Positions 11,130-21,959 of a stretch of 64,000 bases of DNA are shown here, piece after piece. Source of the stretch: Pterois miles. Its lineage: Eukaryota; Chordata; Actinopteri; Perciformes; Scorpaenidae. The stretch is taken from positions 2,995,001-3,059,000 of the forward strand of contig CAMQGK010000038.1 of NCBI GenBank assembly GCA_947000775.1, written 5' to 3'. Every line of letters starts with the position of its first letter. Position 1 is the stretch's first letter. The notes beneath the pieces are model-generated. The model made no database searches and was not told the origin of the DNA. It worked only from the letters and a program-made list of their open reading frames with translations. Position numbers and translations under genes: made by a program.

Positions 11130-12208
11130 TCCCACTGCTTCTTCCTCCCACTGCCTCCTCCGCCCTCTGCCTCCTCCACCCACTGCCTCCTCCTCCCCCA
11201 CAGCCTCCTTCTCCCACAGCCTCCTCCTCCCCCACTGCCTTCTCCACTCACAGCCTCCTCCTCCCACTGCCTCCTCCTCTACAGCCTCCTCCTCCCACTG
11301 CCTCCTCCACCCACTGCCTCCTCCTCCCACTGCCTCCTCCTCTACAGCCTCCTCCTCCCACTGCCTCCTCCACCCACTGCCTCCTCCTCCCACTGCCTCC
11401 TCCTCTACAGCCTCCTCCACCCACAGCCTCCTCCTCTCACAGCCTCCTCCTCCCACTGCCTTCTCCGCTCACAGCCTCCTCCTCCCACTGCCTTCTCCGC
11501 TCACAGCCTCCTCCTCCCACTACCTCCTCCTCTACAGCCTCCTCCTCCCACTGCCTCCTCTACCCACTGCCTCCTCCTCTACAGCCTCCTCCACCCACTG
11601 CCTTCTCCTCTACAGCCTCCTCCACCCACTACCTCCTCCTCCCACTGCCTCCTCCTCTACAGCCTCCTCCACCCACTACCTCCTCCTCCCACTGCCTCCT
11701 CCTCTACAGCCTCCTCCTCCCACTGCCTCCTCCACCCACTGCCTCCTCCTCTACAGCCTCCTCCTCCCACTGCCTCCTCCACCCACTGCCTCCTCCTCCC
11801 ACTGCCTCCTCCTCTACAGCCTCCTCCTCCCACTGCCTCCTCCACCCACTGCCTCCTCCTCCCACTGCCTCCTCCTCCCACTGCCTCCTCCACCCACAGC
11901 CTCCTGCCTTCTCCGCTCACAGCCTCCTCCTCCCACTGCCTCCTCCTCCCACTGCCTCCTCCACCCACAGCCTCCTCCTCCCACTGCCTTCTCCGCTCAC
12001 AGCCTCCTCCTCCCACTGCCTCCTCCACCCACTGCCTCCTCCTCCCACTGCCTCCTCCTCTACAGCCTCCTCCTCCCACTGCCTCCTCCACCCACTGCCT
12101 CCTCCTCCCACTGCCTCCTCCTCTACAGCCTCCTCCTCCCACTTCCTCCTCCTCCCACTTCCTCCTCCACCCACAGCCTCCTCCTCCCACTGCCTCCTCC
12201 TCACGCCC
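11130..12208. repeat. Polypyrimidine minisatellite (CCTCCTCCTCCCACTGC)
   Basis: About 1.08 kb in which the plus strand is nearly all C and T, broken regularly by ACTG or ACAG. Modules CCTCCTCCTCCCACTG, CCTCCTCCACCCACTG and CCTCCTCTACAG are shuffled into longer blocks. All three plus frames and several minus frames stay open for up to about 430 codons (Pro/Ser/Leu-rich, or Gly/Arg/Glu-rich on the minus strand). They begin outside the repeat and have no gene support. Confidence 0.93.
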
Positions 12209-12324
12209 TTAATTAAAGTGAGGCGGCGGAGACTTTACTTACGGTGCTATTAGCGCGCCATCCATCATGAGAGTCCTCTGTGTTATGACAAGATAATGAT
12301 GGTTAGAGAACAGCACAGAACAGT

Positions 12325-13855
12325 TATCTGATCGGGGGGAACCAGAACCACGAAGGGGGGGCGTCTCCACAGAGAGAGAGAGCTGCAAGGACAGAACCAC
12401 AGAACCACAGAGAGCAGTTATCTGATCTCCACAGAGAGAGAGAGCTGAAAGGACAGAACCACAGAACCACAGAGAGCAGTTATCTGATCTCCACGAGAGA
12501 GAGAGAGCTGAAAGGGCAGAACCACAGAACCACAGAACCACGCCACAGAGCAGTTATCTGATCTCCACAAGAGAGAGAGAGCTGAAAGGGCAGAACCACA
12601 AGGGGAAAAAGAACCACAGAACCACAGAGAGCAGTTATCTGATCTCCACAGAGAGAGAGAGCTGAAAGGGCAGAACCACAGAACCACAGAACCACAGAGA
12701 GCAGTTATCTGATCTCCACAGAGAGAGAGAGCTGAAAGGACAGAACCACAGAACCACACAGAGCAGTTATCTGTTCTCTACAAAGAGAGAGAGAGCTGCA
12801 AGGACAGAACCACAGAACCACAGAGAGCAGTTATCTGATCTCCACAGAGAGAGAGAGCTGAAAGGACAGAACCACAGAACCACACAGAGCAGTTATCTGT
12901 TCTCCACAAAGAGAGAGAGAGAGCTGAAAGGACAGAACCACAGAACCACACAGAGCAGTTATCTGTTCTCTACAAAGAGAGAGAGAGAGCTGAAAGGACA
13001 GAACCACAGAACCACGGAACCACAGAGAGCAGTTATCTGATCTCCACAGAGAGAGAGAGCTGAAAGGACAGAACCACAGAACCACACAGAGCAGTTATCT
13101 GTTCTCCCACAAAGAGAGAGAGAGAGCTGAAAGGACAGAACCACAGAACCACACAGAGCAGTTATCTGTTCTCCACAAAGAGAGAGAGAGAGCTGAAAGG
13201 ACAGAACCACAGAACCACACAGAGCAGTTATCTGATCTCCAGAGAGAGAGAGAGCTGAAAGGACAGAACCACAGAACCACACAGAGCAGTTATCTGTTCT
13301 CTACAAAGAGAGAGAGAGAGCTGCAAGGACAGAACCACAGAACCACACAGAGCAGTTATCTGTTCTCCACAAAGAGAGAGAGAGCTGAAAGGGCAGAACC
13401 ACAGAACCACACAGAGCAGTTATCTGTTCTCTACAAAGAGAGAGAGAGAGCTGAAAGGACAGAACCACAGAACCACAGAACCACAGAGAGCAGTTATCTG
13501 ATCTCCAGAGAGAGAGAGAGGAAGAACCAAGAACCACAAGAGCAGTTATCTGTTCTGGGAAAGGGCAGAACCACAGAACCACACAGAGCAGTTATCTGTT
13601 CTCTACAAAGAGGAGAAAGAGAGAGAGAGAGCTGCAAGGACAGAACCACAGAACCACACAGAGCAGTTATCTGATCTCCACAGAGAGAGAGAGAGAGCTG
13701 CAAGGACAGAACCACAGAACCACACAGAGCAGTTATCTGTTCTCCACAAAGAGAGAGAGAGCTGAAAGGGCAGAACCACAGAACCACACAGAGCAGTTAT
13801 CTGTTCTCTACAAAGAGAGAGAGAGCTGAAAGGACAGAACCACAGAACCACATAG
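12325..13855. repeat. Minisatellite, about 62-bp unit, some 24 copies
   Basis: Each unit contains a (GA)n stretch, GCTGAAAGGACAGAACCACA, one to three GAACCACA modules and GAGCAGTTATCTGATCTCCA. Unit length varies (about 50-75 bp) with the number of GA and GAACCACA modules. Damaged units lie near 13510-13570. Minus-strand frames of about 60-110 codons are repeat translation. Confidence 0.93.
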
Positions 13856-13877
13856 TGTGTGTGATGTGTATTTGGGT

Positions 13878-13878
<1 letters not shown>

Positions 13879-13924
<46 letters not shown>

Positions 13925-13990
13925 CTACGTGTGTGTTGCGTATGTGTGTATATATGTGTGTGTGTATATATATATATATGTGTGTGTGTG
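13879..13990. repeat. Compound (GT)n/(TA)n microsatellite
   Basis: A pure (GT)n of about 43 nt is followed by GTATATAT-type alternation to 13990. It directly abuts the end of the 62-bp array. Confidence 0.92.
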
Positions 13991-15080
13991 GAGATTAACA
14001 GTTTATAATTCCATCACATCCTCGCTGGTGGATTAATGAGGCTACGACACAGAACAACAGAACATAGTTCTGTTAGAGAACAACGACCTCCAGCTGCAAC
14101 ACAGACAACATATTTATCATATCAAACATTTATAATAATAATAACATAATAATGTTGTGATTTTTACCTCTTGATCTCAAACGATATCATGACCTTATAA
14201 ACATCAGTAGAGTATCATTAGATGCTTTATTATTAAATATACTATAATAAATATAAATATTAGGGCTGTTGTTTATATTAATTATTGAATCATATATCTT
14301 TGATCTGTTCAAAATGGACCTTAAAGGCAGATTACAGCACTTTCTGTGAGCATTTACTGTCTCTGTGGATGGACAGAGGACAGTTAGACCACTGAGCTCG
14401 AACTGACTTCTGTCACCTGTTACAATCTGCTCTGAACTCTTTCCATAAAGAGTTATAATCCAAATCCAAAATTATTTATACACAGAAAACATTGAAAAAC
14501 AGCTGATTATATACGTCCACAGGCAGCAGGAATCATGTGTAGGTCTTTATCATTGATTCATTATTATATTACTGTCTTCATCCTGACTGGATGTGTGTTT
14601 ATATCTGTTATCTGTATCAATATTAAATATGATCTTTATTGTCCCATATCAAGAATAACAGAACACATAAACATTAATTCAGTAAAGACGTGAATCTATG
14701 CAGGACGGCTTGTTGTGAGAGGTCAGAGGTCGTCACCATCAGACGTTGACACCTGCGGCTGCTGGTCGTGTTGAAACGCGGCTGTTGTTGCTTCAGCGCG
14801 GAGGCTCATTTTGAAACGTGCTGGGATGAAGACAGTAGTTCTTCATTGATGTCCTGTGGTCAGGTAGTTCTGCAAAACGGCCGCCGCGTTTACGGGACGA
14901 GGATGAGCCCGTTGGCTAACAACACACCAAACAGGAAGCTGCGGGTTTTTAAGCAGCGTCCGTTAAAGCTCCGGCCAGTCGGCACCCGCACCTCCAATGC
15001 CAGCGAGGACCTATGATACCTACATCACCCAGCTGCTGCTGTTCATTCATCCTGCATTAATGCTCTTACAGCTCCACCCA
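13991..15080. other. Unique DNA, no gene seen
   Basis: AT-rich to about 14700, then more GC-rich. The frame at plus 14768-15016 (82 codons, starting TTG) lies in the GC-rich part and has no domain I recognise. It could be an exon or promoter-proximal sequence, but nothing shows it. Confidence 0.4.
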
Positions 15081-15081
15081 G

Positions 15082-15250
15082 TACCAGTACTGCTACTGGG
15101 TACCAGTTTAAGTACCTAGTACCCAGTATCCTGTACCAAGTATCAGTACCCAGTACCACTACTAGTACCAGTATCCAGTACAGCGCCCTGGCTAATACCA
15201 GTACCCAGTACCAGTATCACTACTAGTATCAGTACCCAGCACCAGTGCCA
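15082..15250. repeat. Degenerate CAGTACCAGTA minisatellite
   Basis: Modules such as CCCAGTACCAGTATCACTAC and TAGTACCAGTATCCAGTA recur for about 0.17 kb. Confidence 0.75.
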
Positions 15251-16150
15251 GCCAACCAGTGAAACCATACAGTCTCGTCCAAGCTGCAGCCAGGACACGA
15301 GTTGCTGCCATGATGTGACGTCATGGGATTAAAACTCCAAAGTCCAAACATTTGGATTAAATGGTTCTGGTTCAGGAGGCTGAACTTCTAGTGGACATCT
15401 CAGAGTGCACACAGATCCCAATGTGTCGGGCTGAATTAATGATTCATCAGAACCATCAGAAAGATGACAGAGCTGCTGACCTTTAATTCAGTTTGGACTG
15501 AGATAATAAAATAAGTTCAGCTGTTCCTGGTGCTAGTCAGGGTCAAACATGTTATATCTACAGTATGCATATTACAGACCTGCTGGTGCTATTGGTACAG
15601 AGGATGGGATTATTAGATTGTTGCTACCAGAACAGATGAGCCAGCAGCTCATTGGCTGCAGTGTTTGGTGGCGCTGTGCTGCGTCCGGTCTGTCAGACGT
15701 CATCAGCTACGGATAGGCTCTTCTCTGTGTTAGTTAATGGACATTTGGCAGAGTGTGAAAAGGGTTTTTAATTGTCTCGCGGTCAAAGTGTGAGAGCTGG
15801 CAGCCCTGCTGCAGTAGTACAATAAGAAGGTATTTTATCAACCTGAGATAGGAAATAAACAGGAGAACCCTGTAAATTCTCACAAAAAAAAACACACTGA
15901 GGACTAACAGATATTTTATTTCCTTCCTGGAAATACATTTGCATTTTGCAGAGCTGACCTTTAAAGGTGCTTTAGTCCAAATTCAGAGCATAGCCATGGC
16001 TGTAGTGCCGTTATTCCACCTCGCTACGGTGGCAGTCGGATCTCAGTCCTGGTACTGCTACGCTAGCGGCTCTCTCCTCGGACTGGCCCCTGACGGCCCC
16101 CACATACAGGATGTTTGGTCGGAGCAGGGCCCTAAAGTTGCATTAAGACA
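15251..16150. other. Unique DNA upstream of the tRNA gene
   Basis: No supported gene. A 73-codon frame at 15939-16160 runs into the tRNA and is not supported. Vertebrate tRNA promoters are internal (A and B boxes), so no upstream element is needed. Confidence 0.4.
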
Positions 16151-16223
16151 GCCCGGCTAGCTCAGTCGGTAGAGCATGAGACTCTTAATCTCAGGGTCGT
16201 GGGTTCGAGCCCCACGTTGGGCG
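16151..16223 (+). tRNA. tRNA-Lys(CTT): tRNA-Lys (anticodon CTT)
   Basis: This encodes the adaptor that reads AAG lysine codons. The 73-nt sequence folds as a complete cloverleaf. The acceptor stem GCCCGGC pairs with GTTGGGC (two G-U pairs), with discriminator G73. The D arm is GCTCAGTCGGTAGAGC. The anticodon arm is TGAGACTCTTAATCTCA with loop CTCTTAA. The T arm is GTGGGTTCGAGCCCCAC. The internal A box (TAGCTCAGTCGGTAGAGC) and B box (GGTTCGAGCCC) are intact. There is no intron, and CCA is not encoded, as expected in eukaryotes. A T-run terminator follows at 16231. It stands alone here and could be active or a tRNA-derived copy; the perfect stems favour an intact gene. Confidence 0.95.
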
Positions 16224-16230
16224 TCGGTGC

Positions 16231-16241
16231 TTTTTTTTTTT
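16231..16241 (+). terminator. RNA polymerase III T-run terminator
   Basis: Eleven consecutive T residues begin 8 nt after the tRNA 3' end, well above the four or more needed for Pol III release. The SINE starts 3 nt downstream. Confidence 0.9.
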
Positions 16242-16243
16242 CT

Positions 16244-16542
16244 GGGGGCGGCAGTAGCTCAGTCTGTAGGGAGTTGGCTTGGGAACCGGAGGGTCACCGG
16301 TAGCTGGAGAGGTGCCAGTTTACCTCTTGGGCACTGCCGAGGTGCCCCTGAGCAAGGCACCAAACCCCCAACTGCTCGGGGCGCTTGTCAGGAGCAGCCC
16401 CCTCACTCTGATACCTCTCCATTACTGCATGTATGTGTGTTTCAGGTCTGCATGTACCATGTATGAGTTAAACAGAGTGTAAATTGAATTTCCCCATTGT
16501 GGGACTAATAAAGGTAGATCTTCTTCTTCTTCTTCTTCTTCT
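16244..16542 (+). mobile_element. tRNA-derived SINE with internal deletion removing the B box
   Basis: Same family as 1214-1552: identical start (GGGGGCGGCAGTAGCTCAG), the same body and a (CTT)n tail ending at 16542. Against the complete copy it lacks 38 bp between CACCGGT and AGCTGGAGAGG. That removes the B box, so the copy probably cannot start its own Pol III transcript. The deletion joins two short GGT repeats. It lies directly behind the tRNA-Lys terminator in the same orientation. Confidence 0.9.
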
Positions 16543-17463
16543 AAAACGAATCATTTAACAGGTGACGTGGAAATGCTGAGAGCTCAACGCTCCGCAGCAC
16601 CAGAAAACCAACACATGCACAGCATTTAGAAAAACATGCTGCAAAGTGAGAAAAACAGTCAAATACAGAAATGCTGCAAGTAGCACAGAAAACAAGTGAC
16701 TGCTGAGATTCCTGACGTCGGTTATCTCTGGATAGCGTGTTGGAACATCAGCTCAGATGGTGCATATTTTTTTTTTTTTTTATCTCTGTTTGTTTTGGTT
16801 TTAGTGTTACATCACTAAAAGCCTACAGGCTCATTGCTATGCTACGTTCTCTAAGAACGATTAGCAACTATTTCACTGTTTCTGTCTCAGAGTAACTAAT
16901 TACTGTCTCTTAACATCAGTCAACGTCCTCTGTATAGTTTTTACATGCTGTTTATACAGTAGTTATACATTATAGTGTTTATGAATTAGTATTACTTCAT
17001 AGTCCCCAGAAAGTAACGGGATCTTTTACAAGTATGTGAAATATAAAATAAATATCAAATAAACAGGTGGAATTAATTGAAATAATCATGAACATAAGCT
17101 TTGAGCTTTTTCTCAAAACTATGCAGAGAAGATGTTTATGTTTTTAGTGACGGGAGTCTGTTGAAGCGTAACAACAGGAAGTGGCTGGTACGCCAAGCGC
17201 TGAGCAGCTAGAAGAGCTAACGGAAACTATGAGCTGGTTAACGCCTTAAAACAAGTCAAACTCTATATCACCAACAGCTGTGATAATAATAATAATAATA
17301 ACAACCCTGATGATAATGAAGGTATTAATGATTTAATTTCTATTAATTAATGATGAGTAATAATAATGATGTTAATAAATTAATGGTTGTTGGCTTGAAC
17401 TAAGATAACCTTTAAAAAATGCTTTCAGCCTAGAGGAGTTTTATTTTCCTCATCACCACCCAC

Positions 17464-17465
<2 letters not shown>
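16543..17465. other. Unique AT-rich DNA, no gene seen
   Basis: Holds a T-run at 16768-16783 and an (AAT)n tract at 17284-17301. No coding or RNA feature supported. Confidence 0.45.
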
Positions 17466-17502
<37 letters not shown>

Positions 17503-17519
17503 CACACACATACACACAC
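17466..17519. repeat. (CA)n microsatellite
   Basis: A pure (CA)n of about 36 nt followed by interrupted CA repeats. Confidence 0.92.
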
Positions 17520-17688
17520 GCCTGTGCACCCCCCATGACGATGTCCCATGATTTAGTTGACAGACTGTAGATTGATGACTCAGCCTGCTGGAAGTTCATT
17601 CGCTTCGTTCTTCTAAAACCACAGAAGAACAATAACATCACTCCCTCCTGGAGGGAGGGCTTTCTGTCTGTTTACGTCCAAACTGAAC

Positions 17689-17832
17689 TCATCATCCATC
17701 ATCATCGTCATCGTCATCATCATCATCATCATCGGCATCGTCATCATCATCATCACCATCATCGGCATCGTCATGATCACCATCGTTATCGTCATCATCA
17801 TTATCATCAGTAACATCATCATCATCATTATT

Positions 17833-17863
<31 letters not shown>

Positions 17864-17925
17864 CCATCATCATTGGCATTGTCATCGTCATCATCAATAT
17901 CATCATCACCATCATCACCATCATG
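17689..17925. repeat. (ATC)n trinucleotide array
   Basis: About 237 nt of CATCAT with GGC, GTC, ACC and ATT variants. Minus-strand poly-Asp and poly-Met frames and a plus-strand poly-Ile frame are products of the repeat. Confidence 0.93.
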
Positions 17926-17994
17926 AATGTAGAATATAGCACACAACACATACAAAATATAATATATTTTATTAAACTGCGTTTTCTGTAACTG

Positions 17995-18055
17995 AGCTAG
18001 CAGTTTCCCCCTGCTTTCAGTCTTTGTGCTAAGCTAGGCTAACCCTGTCCTGGAC
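17995..18055 (+). repeat. Fragment of a common teleost dispersed repeat
   Basis: GTTTCCCCCTGCTTTCAGTC and TGCTAAGCTAGGCTAACC match the fragment at 1095-1160 and wording familiar from many fish genomes. Only the 5' part seems present. Confidence 0.5.
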
Positions 18056-18107
18056 CTCTGGACACAGAGATGACATTGATAACCCAGTCGGAGAACAGGG
18101 TTTAAAA

Positions 18108-18290
18108 GAAGTGGTCCCTAACCCAGGGGCCAGAACCTCACAAGGGTCACAAAATGAATATGAAGGTCATGAGATGATTAACACGATGGGAACGAGTGGA
18201 AAACATTCTGCTGGACAAAATTCAGTCTGTTTTTTTCCTGTCTTTTCTCTTTGCTTTATGTCTCATTAAGATGTGGAGAACCACTGTGAG
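18108..18290 (+). mobile_element. hAT-like DNA-transposon fragment
   Basis: AGTGGTCCCTAACCCAGGGG, followed by AGGGTCACAAAATGAAT and GTCATGAGATGATTAAC, resembles the end of widespread hAT-type elements (usual form CAGTGGTTCCCAACC). The end at ATGTGGAGAACCACTGTGAG also fits. No transposase coding and no matching far end is visible. Confidence 0.5.
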
Positions 18291-18664
18291 CAGAGGTCAG
18301 CAGTCCTTTGTTAAACAGCCTACAGACAGATTGTGTGTTATAAAGCAGCCAAACAGAGAGCAGATCACTGTGAGTCCCAGTGGAGTCTGTGGGAGGACTC
18401 TAGTTGTTGTTGACACAGTGTTGAGTTCAATGTTTACACTGAATGTGGGAGACAATAGTGGCCAGAGATGTGTACGTTCTCGGAGTGGGATCATTTCTGC
18501 AAAATTAAATCAAGTTGTTGGACCCAGAGGGTCTCTGCTGACCACACTGTGCTGGACACTCAGCACATTTTCTCCTGGTTTACACACTCATTCTGTCAGA
18601 CATCTACATGTACTCTTACACATGTTACAACTGGCTATAAAAATATAGATTTCTTAACCTTGGC
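18291..18664. other. Unique DNA, no gene seen
   Basis: A 150-codon frame (plus 18196-18648) starts inside the hAT-like fragment, overlaps an antisense frame and has no domain I recognise, so it is not called a gene. Confidence 0.45.
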
Positions 18665-19715
18665 TAACATTAGCAGGCTAGTAGCCTACTAAAAAGCACT
18701 TACGAGTACTAGCCTATTACTGTTGTTACAGCTGTTGCTACAACTATAGCTGTTGTTAGCCACTAATGATGGAAATAGGCTAACTAGTAAGAGTTGTTGT
18801 CAGTAGTATATCTGTTGCTAGTAGGCTACTATAGCTGCTGCTAGTAGTATCTCTGTTGCTAGCAGGCTACTATAGCTGTTTCTAGTAGTATATCTGTTGC
18901 TAGTAGGCTATTATAGCTGTTGCTAGTAGTACAGCTGTTGCTAGTAGGCTACGATAGCTGTTGCTAGTAGTACAGCTGTTGCTAGTAGTATATCTGTTGC
19001 TAGTAGGCTTTTATAGCTGTTGCTAGTAGTACAGCTGTTGCTAGTAGGCTACGATAGCTGTTTCTAGTAGTATATCTGTTGCTAGTAGGCTATTATAGCT
19101 GTTTCTAGTAGTATATCTGTTGCTAGTAGGCTATTATAGCTGTTGCTAGTAGTACAGCTGTTGCAAGTAGCACAGCTGTTGCTAGTAGTATATCTGTTGC
19201 TAGTAGGCTTTTATAGCTGTTGCTAGTAGTACAGCTGTTGCTAGCAGGCTACTATAGCTGTTTCTAGTAGTACAGCTGTTGCTAGTAGTATATCTGTTGC
19301 TAGTAGGCTACGATAGCTGTTGCTAGTAGTATATCTGTTGCTAGTAGGCTATTATAGCTGTTGCTAGTAGTACAGCTGTTGCTAGTAGGCTACGATAGCT
19401 GTTGCTAGTAGTACAGCTGTTGCTAGTAGTATATCTGTTGCTAGTAGGCTACGATAGCTGTTGCTAGTAGTACAGCTGTTGCTAGTAGTATATCTGTTGC
19501 TAGTAGGCTACGATAGCTGTTGCTAGTACTATATCTGTTGCTAGTAGGCTACTATAGCTGTTGCTAGTACTATATCTGTTGCTAGTAGGCTACTATAGCT
19601 GTTGCTAGTAGGCTACTATAGCTGTTATTAGTAGGCTACTATAGCTGTTGCTAGCACTACATCTGTTGCTAGTAGTATAGCTGTTGCTAGTACTATAACT
19701 TTTGCTAGCAGTATA
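18665..19715. repeat. Minisatellite, about 41-bp unit (TGTTGCTAGTAG)
   Basis: Modules TATCTGTTGCTAGTAGGCTA, CTATAGCTGTTGCTAGTAG and TACAGCTGTTGCTAGTAG alternate for about 1.05 kb. The basic GTTGCTAGTAG element is shared by all. Module order varies, so period lengths of about 18, 23 and 41 bp coexist. Confidence 0.92.
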
Positions 19716-20098
19716 ACTGCGTCCAGTGGCTCAGGCTCACTGAGGTGCTGTAGATCAGCCTCCTGTTTTCTCAGCCTAAATGTGAATATGATGATGTGAA
19801 ATGATTCCACTAACTGATGGACACAGACTGAGACAGTTTGACTTCCTGGTGAATGGCAGCAGGACAGCGTGGAATGTGAGCGGTCCGGTTCAGCGTCAGT
19901 GAGCTGATGTTTGTTCGGCGATGACAGCGCGGTGACATCATGCAGGTGGGTTACTGCAGGGCGACAGCGTTAATTTTAGCCGAGTGTGTTGGAGTCAGCA
20001 GGGCGGTGACTGAGAGTCACAGGAGAGGAAACACCAGACACTCGTGGTCTCATGATGACTGATGGATTCATGTCTGACATGCTGAGCCGGCATCAGCC
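19716..20098. other. Unique DNA, no gene seen
   Basis: Mixed-composition spacer between two arrays; nothing supported. Confidence 0.45.
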
Positions 20099-20099
20099 A

Positions 20100-20702
20100 C
20101 AATACTGACTAAATACTGGGAAAATACTGTCAACGTACTGACAAAATACTGTCAGCATACTGACAAAATACTGTCAAAGCACTGACAAAATACTGTCAAA
20201 GTACTGACAAAATACTGACTAAATATTGACAAAATAATGACAAAATACTGTCAAAGTACTGACAAAGTACTGACAAAATACTGTCAAAGTACTGACAAAA
20301 TACTGACTAAATATTGACAAAATAGTGACAAAATACTGTCAGCATACTGACAAAATACTGACAAAATACTGTCAAAGCACTGACAAAGTACTGACAAAAT
20401 ACTGACTAAATATTGACAAAATAATGACAAAATACTGTCAAAGTACTGACAAAGTACTGACAAAATACTGTCAAAGTACTGACAAAATACTGACTAAATA
20501 TTGACAAAATAATGACAAAATACTGTCAACGTACTGACAAAATACTGTCAGCATACTGACAAAATACTGACAAAATACTGACAAAGTACTGATAAAATAC
20601 TGTCAGAATACTGACAAAATACTGACAAATTACTGACAAAATATGGACAAAATATTGTAAAAACACTGTCAAAATACTAACAAAATACTGACTAAATAAT
20701 GT
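20100..20702. repeat. 11-bp minisatellite (TACTGACAAAA) with higher-order blocks
   Basis: The 11-bp unit TACTGACAAAA and variants (TACTGTCAAAG, TATTGACAAAA) run for about 0.6 kb. The marker ACTGACTAAATATTGACAAA recurs at roughly 20215, 20305, 20402 and 20490, a higher-order period of about 88-99 bp. A-tracts fall about one helical turn apart. Confidence 0.92.
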
Positions 20703-21597
20703 CTCATGAATTACCTCTTTACCTTCTTTTTCTTTTTCTGAGCCAATGGGAAGAGAGTATAATTTGATCACACGATGAAATGAGCCAATGAGAAGGATGT
20801 ATTGATAGTAAACTGATCACATGATGAAATGAGCCAATGAGACAAGAGCATTAATAATACACTGAAGTGAAGCTTTTGAAATATTCTTCTAAAATTCCAA
20901 ACAATTAAAGCACTAAATCATAATTTCATTCATTAATATAATGCAGTATTTATAAGATGTCACAATGATACTCTGCTCTGATTGGCTGATGGTAATTTTG
21001 ATATGTGTAAGAGAGGACAAGTGTCTTATATAGACATATAGGGTATATTCTGACTAAAAAAAGCTGAAATAGATTAATCAATATGGTGATTTATAAATAG
21101 AGAGTAGAATGTTAATGTAGAAATAAAAGTTAGTAATCAGTTAGGACACAAATAAATAGATGTCTTCAACATATTCTACATTTTACAGTTATTTATTTCT
21201 GTATTTCTACATTCCTACTTTTATTTATTTTTCTATGGTAATGAGGTCGGTGGTGACCAATCCTGCAGAGTGAGGATAGTCCCGCCCACTATTAGCATAC
21301 AGACAGAAATATAAATACAGCAGCTGAATTCACAAAGAGTCTTGAGGTCAGGACTGACAGACATTGTTTTGACGGTCTCATCCTGATTGAAAACATTAAA
21401 CGTAAATCTCTGTATGTGGTAGCAAAGAAGTGACATCACACGCCTCGGGTAAATACTCTCTTTTGATTGGTTCAAGGCATCGCCAGACGTAATGTCTGAG
21501 GCCCCCTCGATGTGTCTGCTGCACCGAAGGCACAGTATTCATGCTTTTATTTTGAAGTTTTATTAACCAGAGCCATCCTCCTCCTTCTTTACATTCT
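20703..21597. other. Unique AT-rich DNA, no gene seen
   Basis: The phrase GATGAAATGAGCCAATGAG occurs twice (20775, 20825), a small local duplication. Otherwise unassigned; no frame is supported. Confidence 0.45.
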
Positions 21598-21615
21598 TAC
21601 ACGCACGCACGCACG

Positions 21616-21664
<49 letters not shown>
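21598..21664. repeat. (CA)n microsatellite with ACGC start
   Basis: ACGCACGC units run into a long pure (CA)n. Confidence 0.92.
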
Positions 21665-21667
<3 letters not shown>

Positions 21668-21791
21668 TCTGGGTCTTTTATATAATGTGGACTTCGTGTC
21701 CTCACCCTGTAGGAAGATAAGAGTTTAGCTCCGCAATAAATCCTCGTACCTCCTGCCCTCCTCTCTGCTGGAGTTTGGCCTCCATTCACAT

Positions 21792-21792
<1 letters not shown>

Positions 21793-21831
<39 letters not shown>

Positions 21832-21846
21832 ACACACAACCACACA
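21793..21846. repeat. (CA)n microsatellite
   Basis: Interrupted (CA)n of about 54 nt. Confidence 0.9.
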
Positions 21847-21959
21847 TAAGTACACAGCACTGACAAGCAGAAAATCTCTTAATGGGGCGTCTTCATTTCA
21901 TTGCTACCACAAACCTCAAAATCCAGCTGGAAACTGAAGAAGAGCCAAGAAAAGAAAGC

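Noticed and set aside
10943..12253. Three overlapping plus-strand frames of 396-436 codons (Pro/Ser/Leu-rich)
   Set aside because: They translate the CCTCCTCC minisatellite in all three frames, start in unrelated flanking DNA and show no domain.
14768..15016. 82-codon frame in GC-rich sequence as an exon
   Set aside because: Starts at TTG, no homology that I can name and no supporting splice or promoter evidence.
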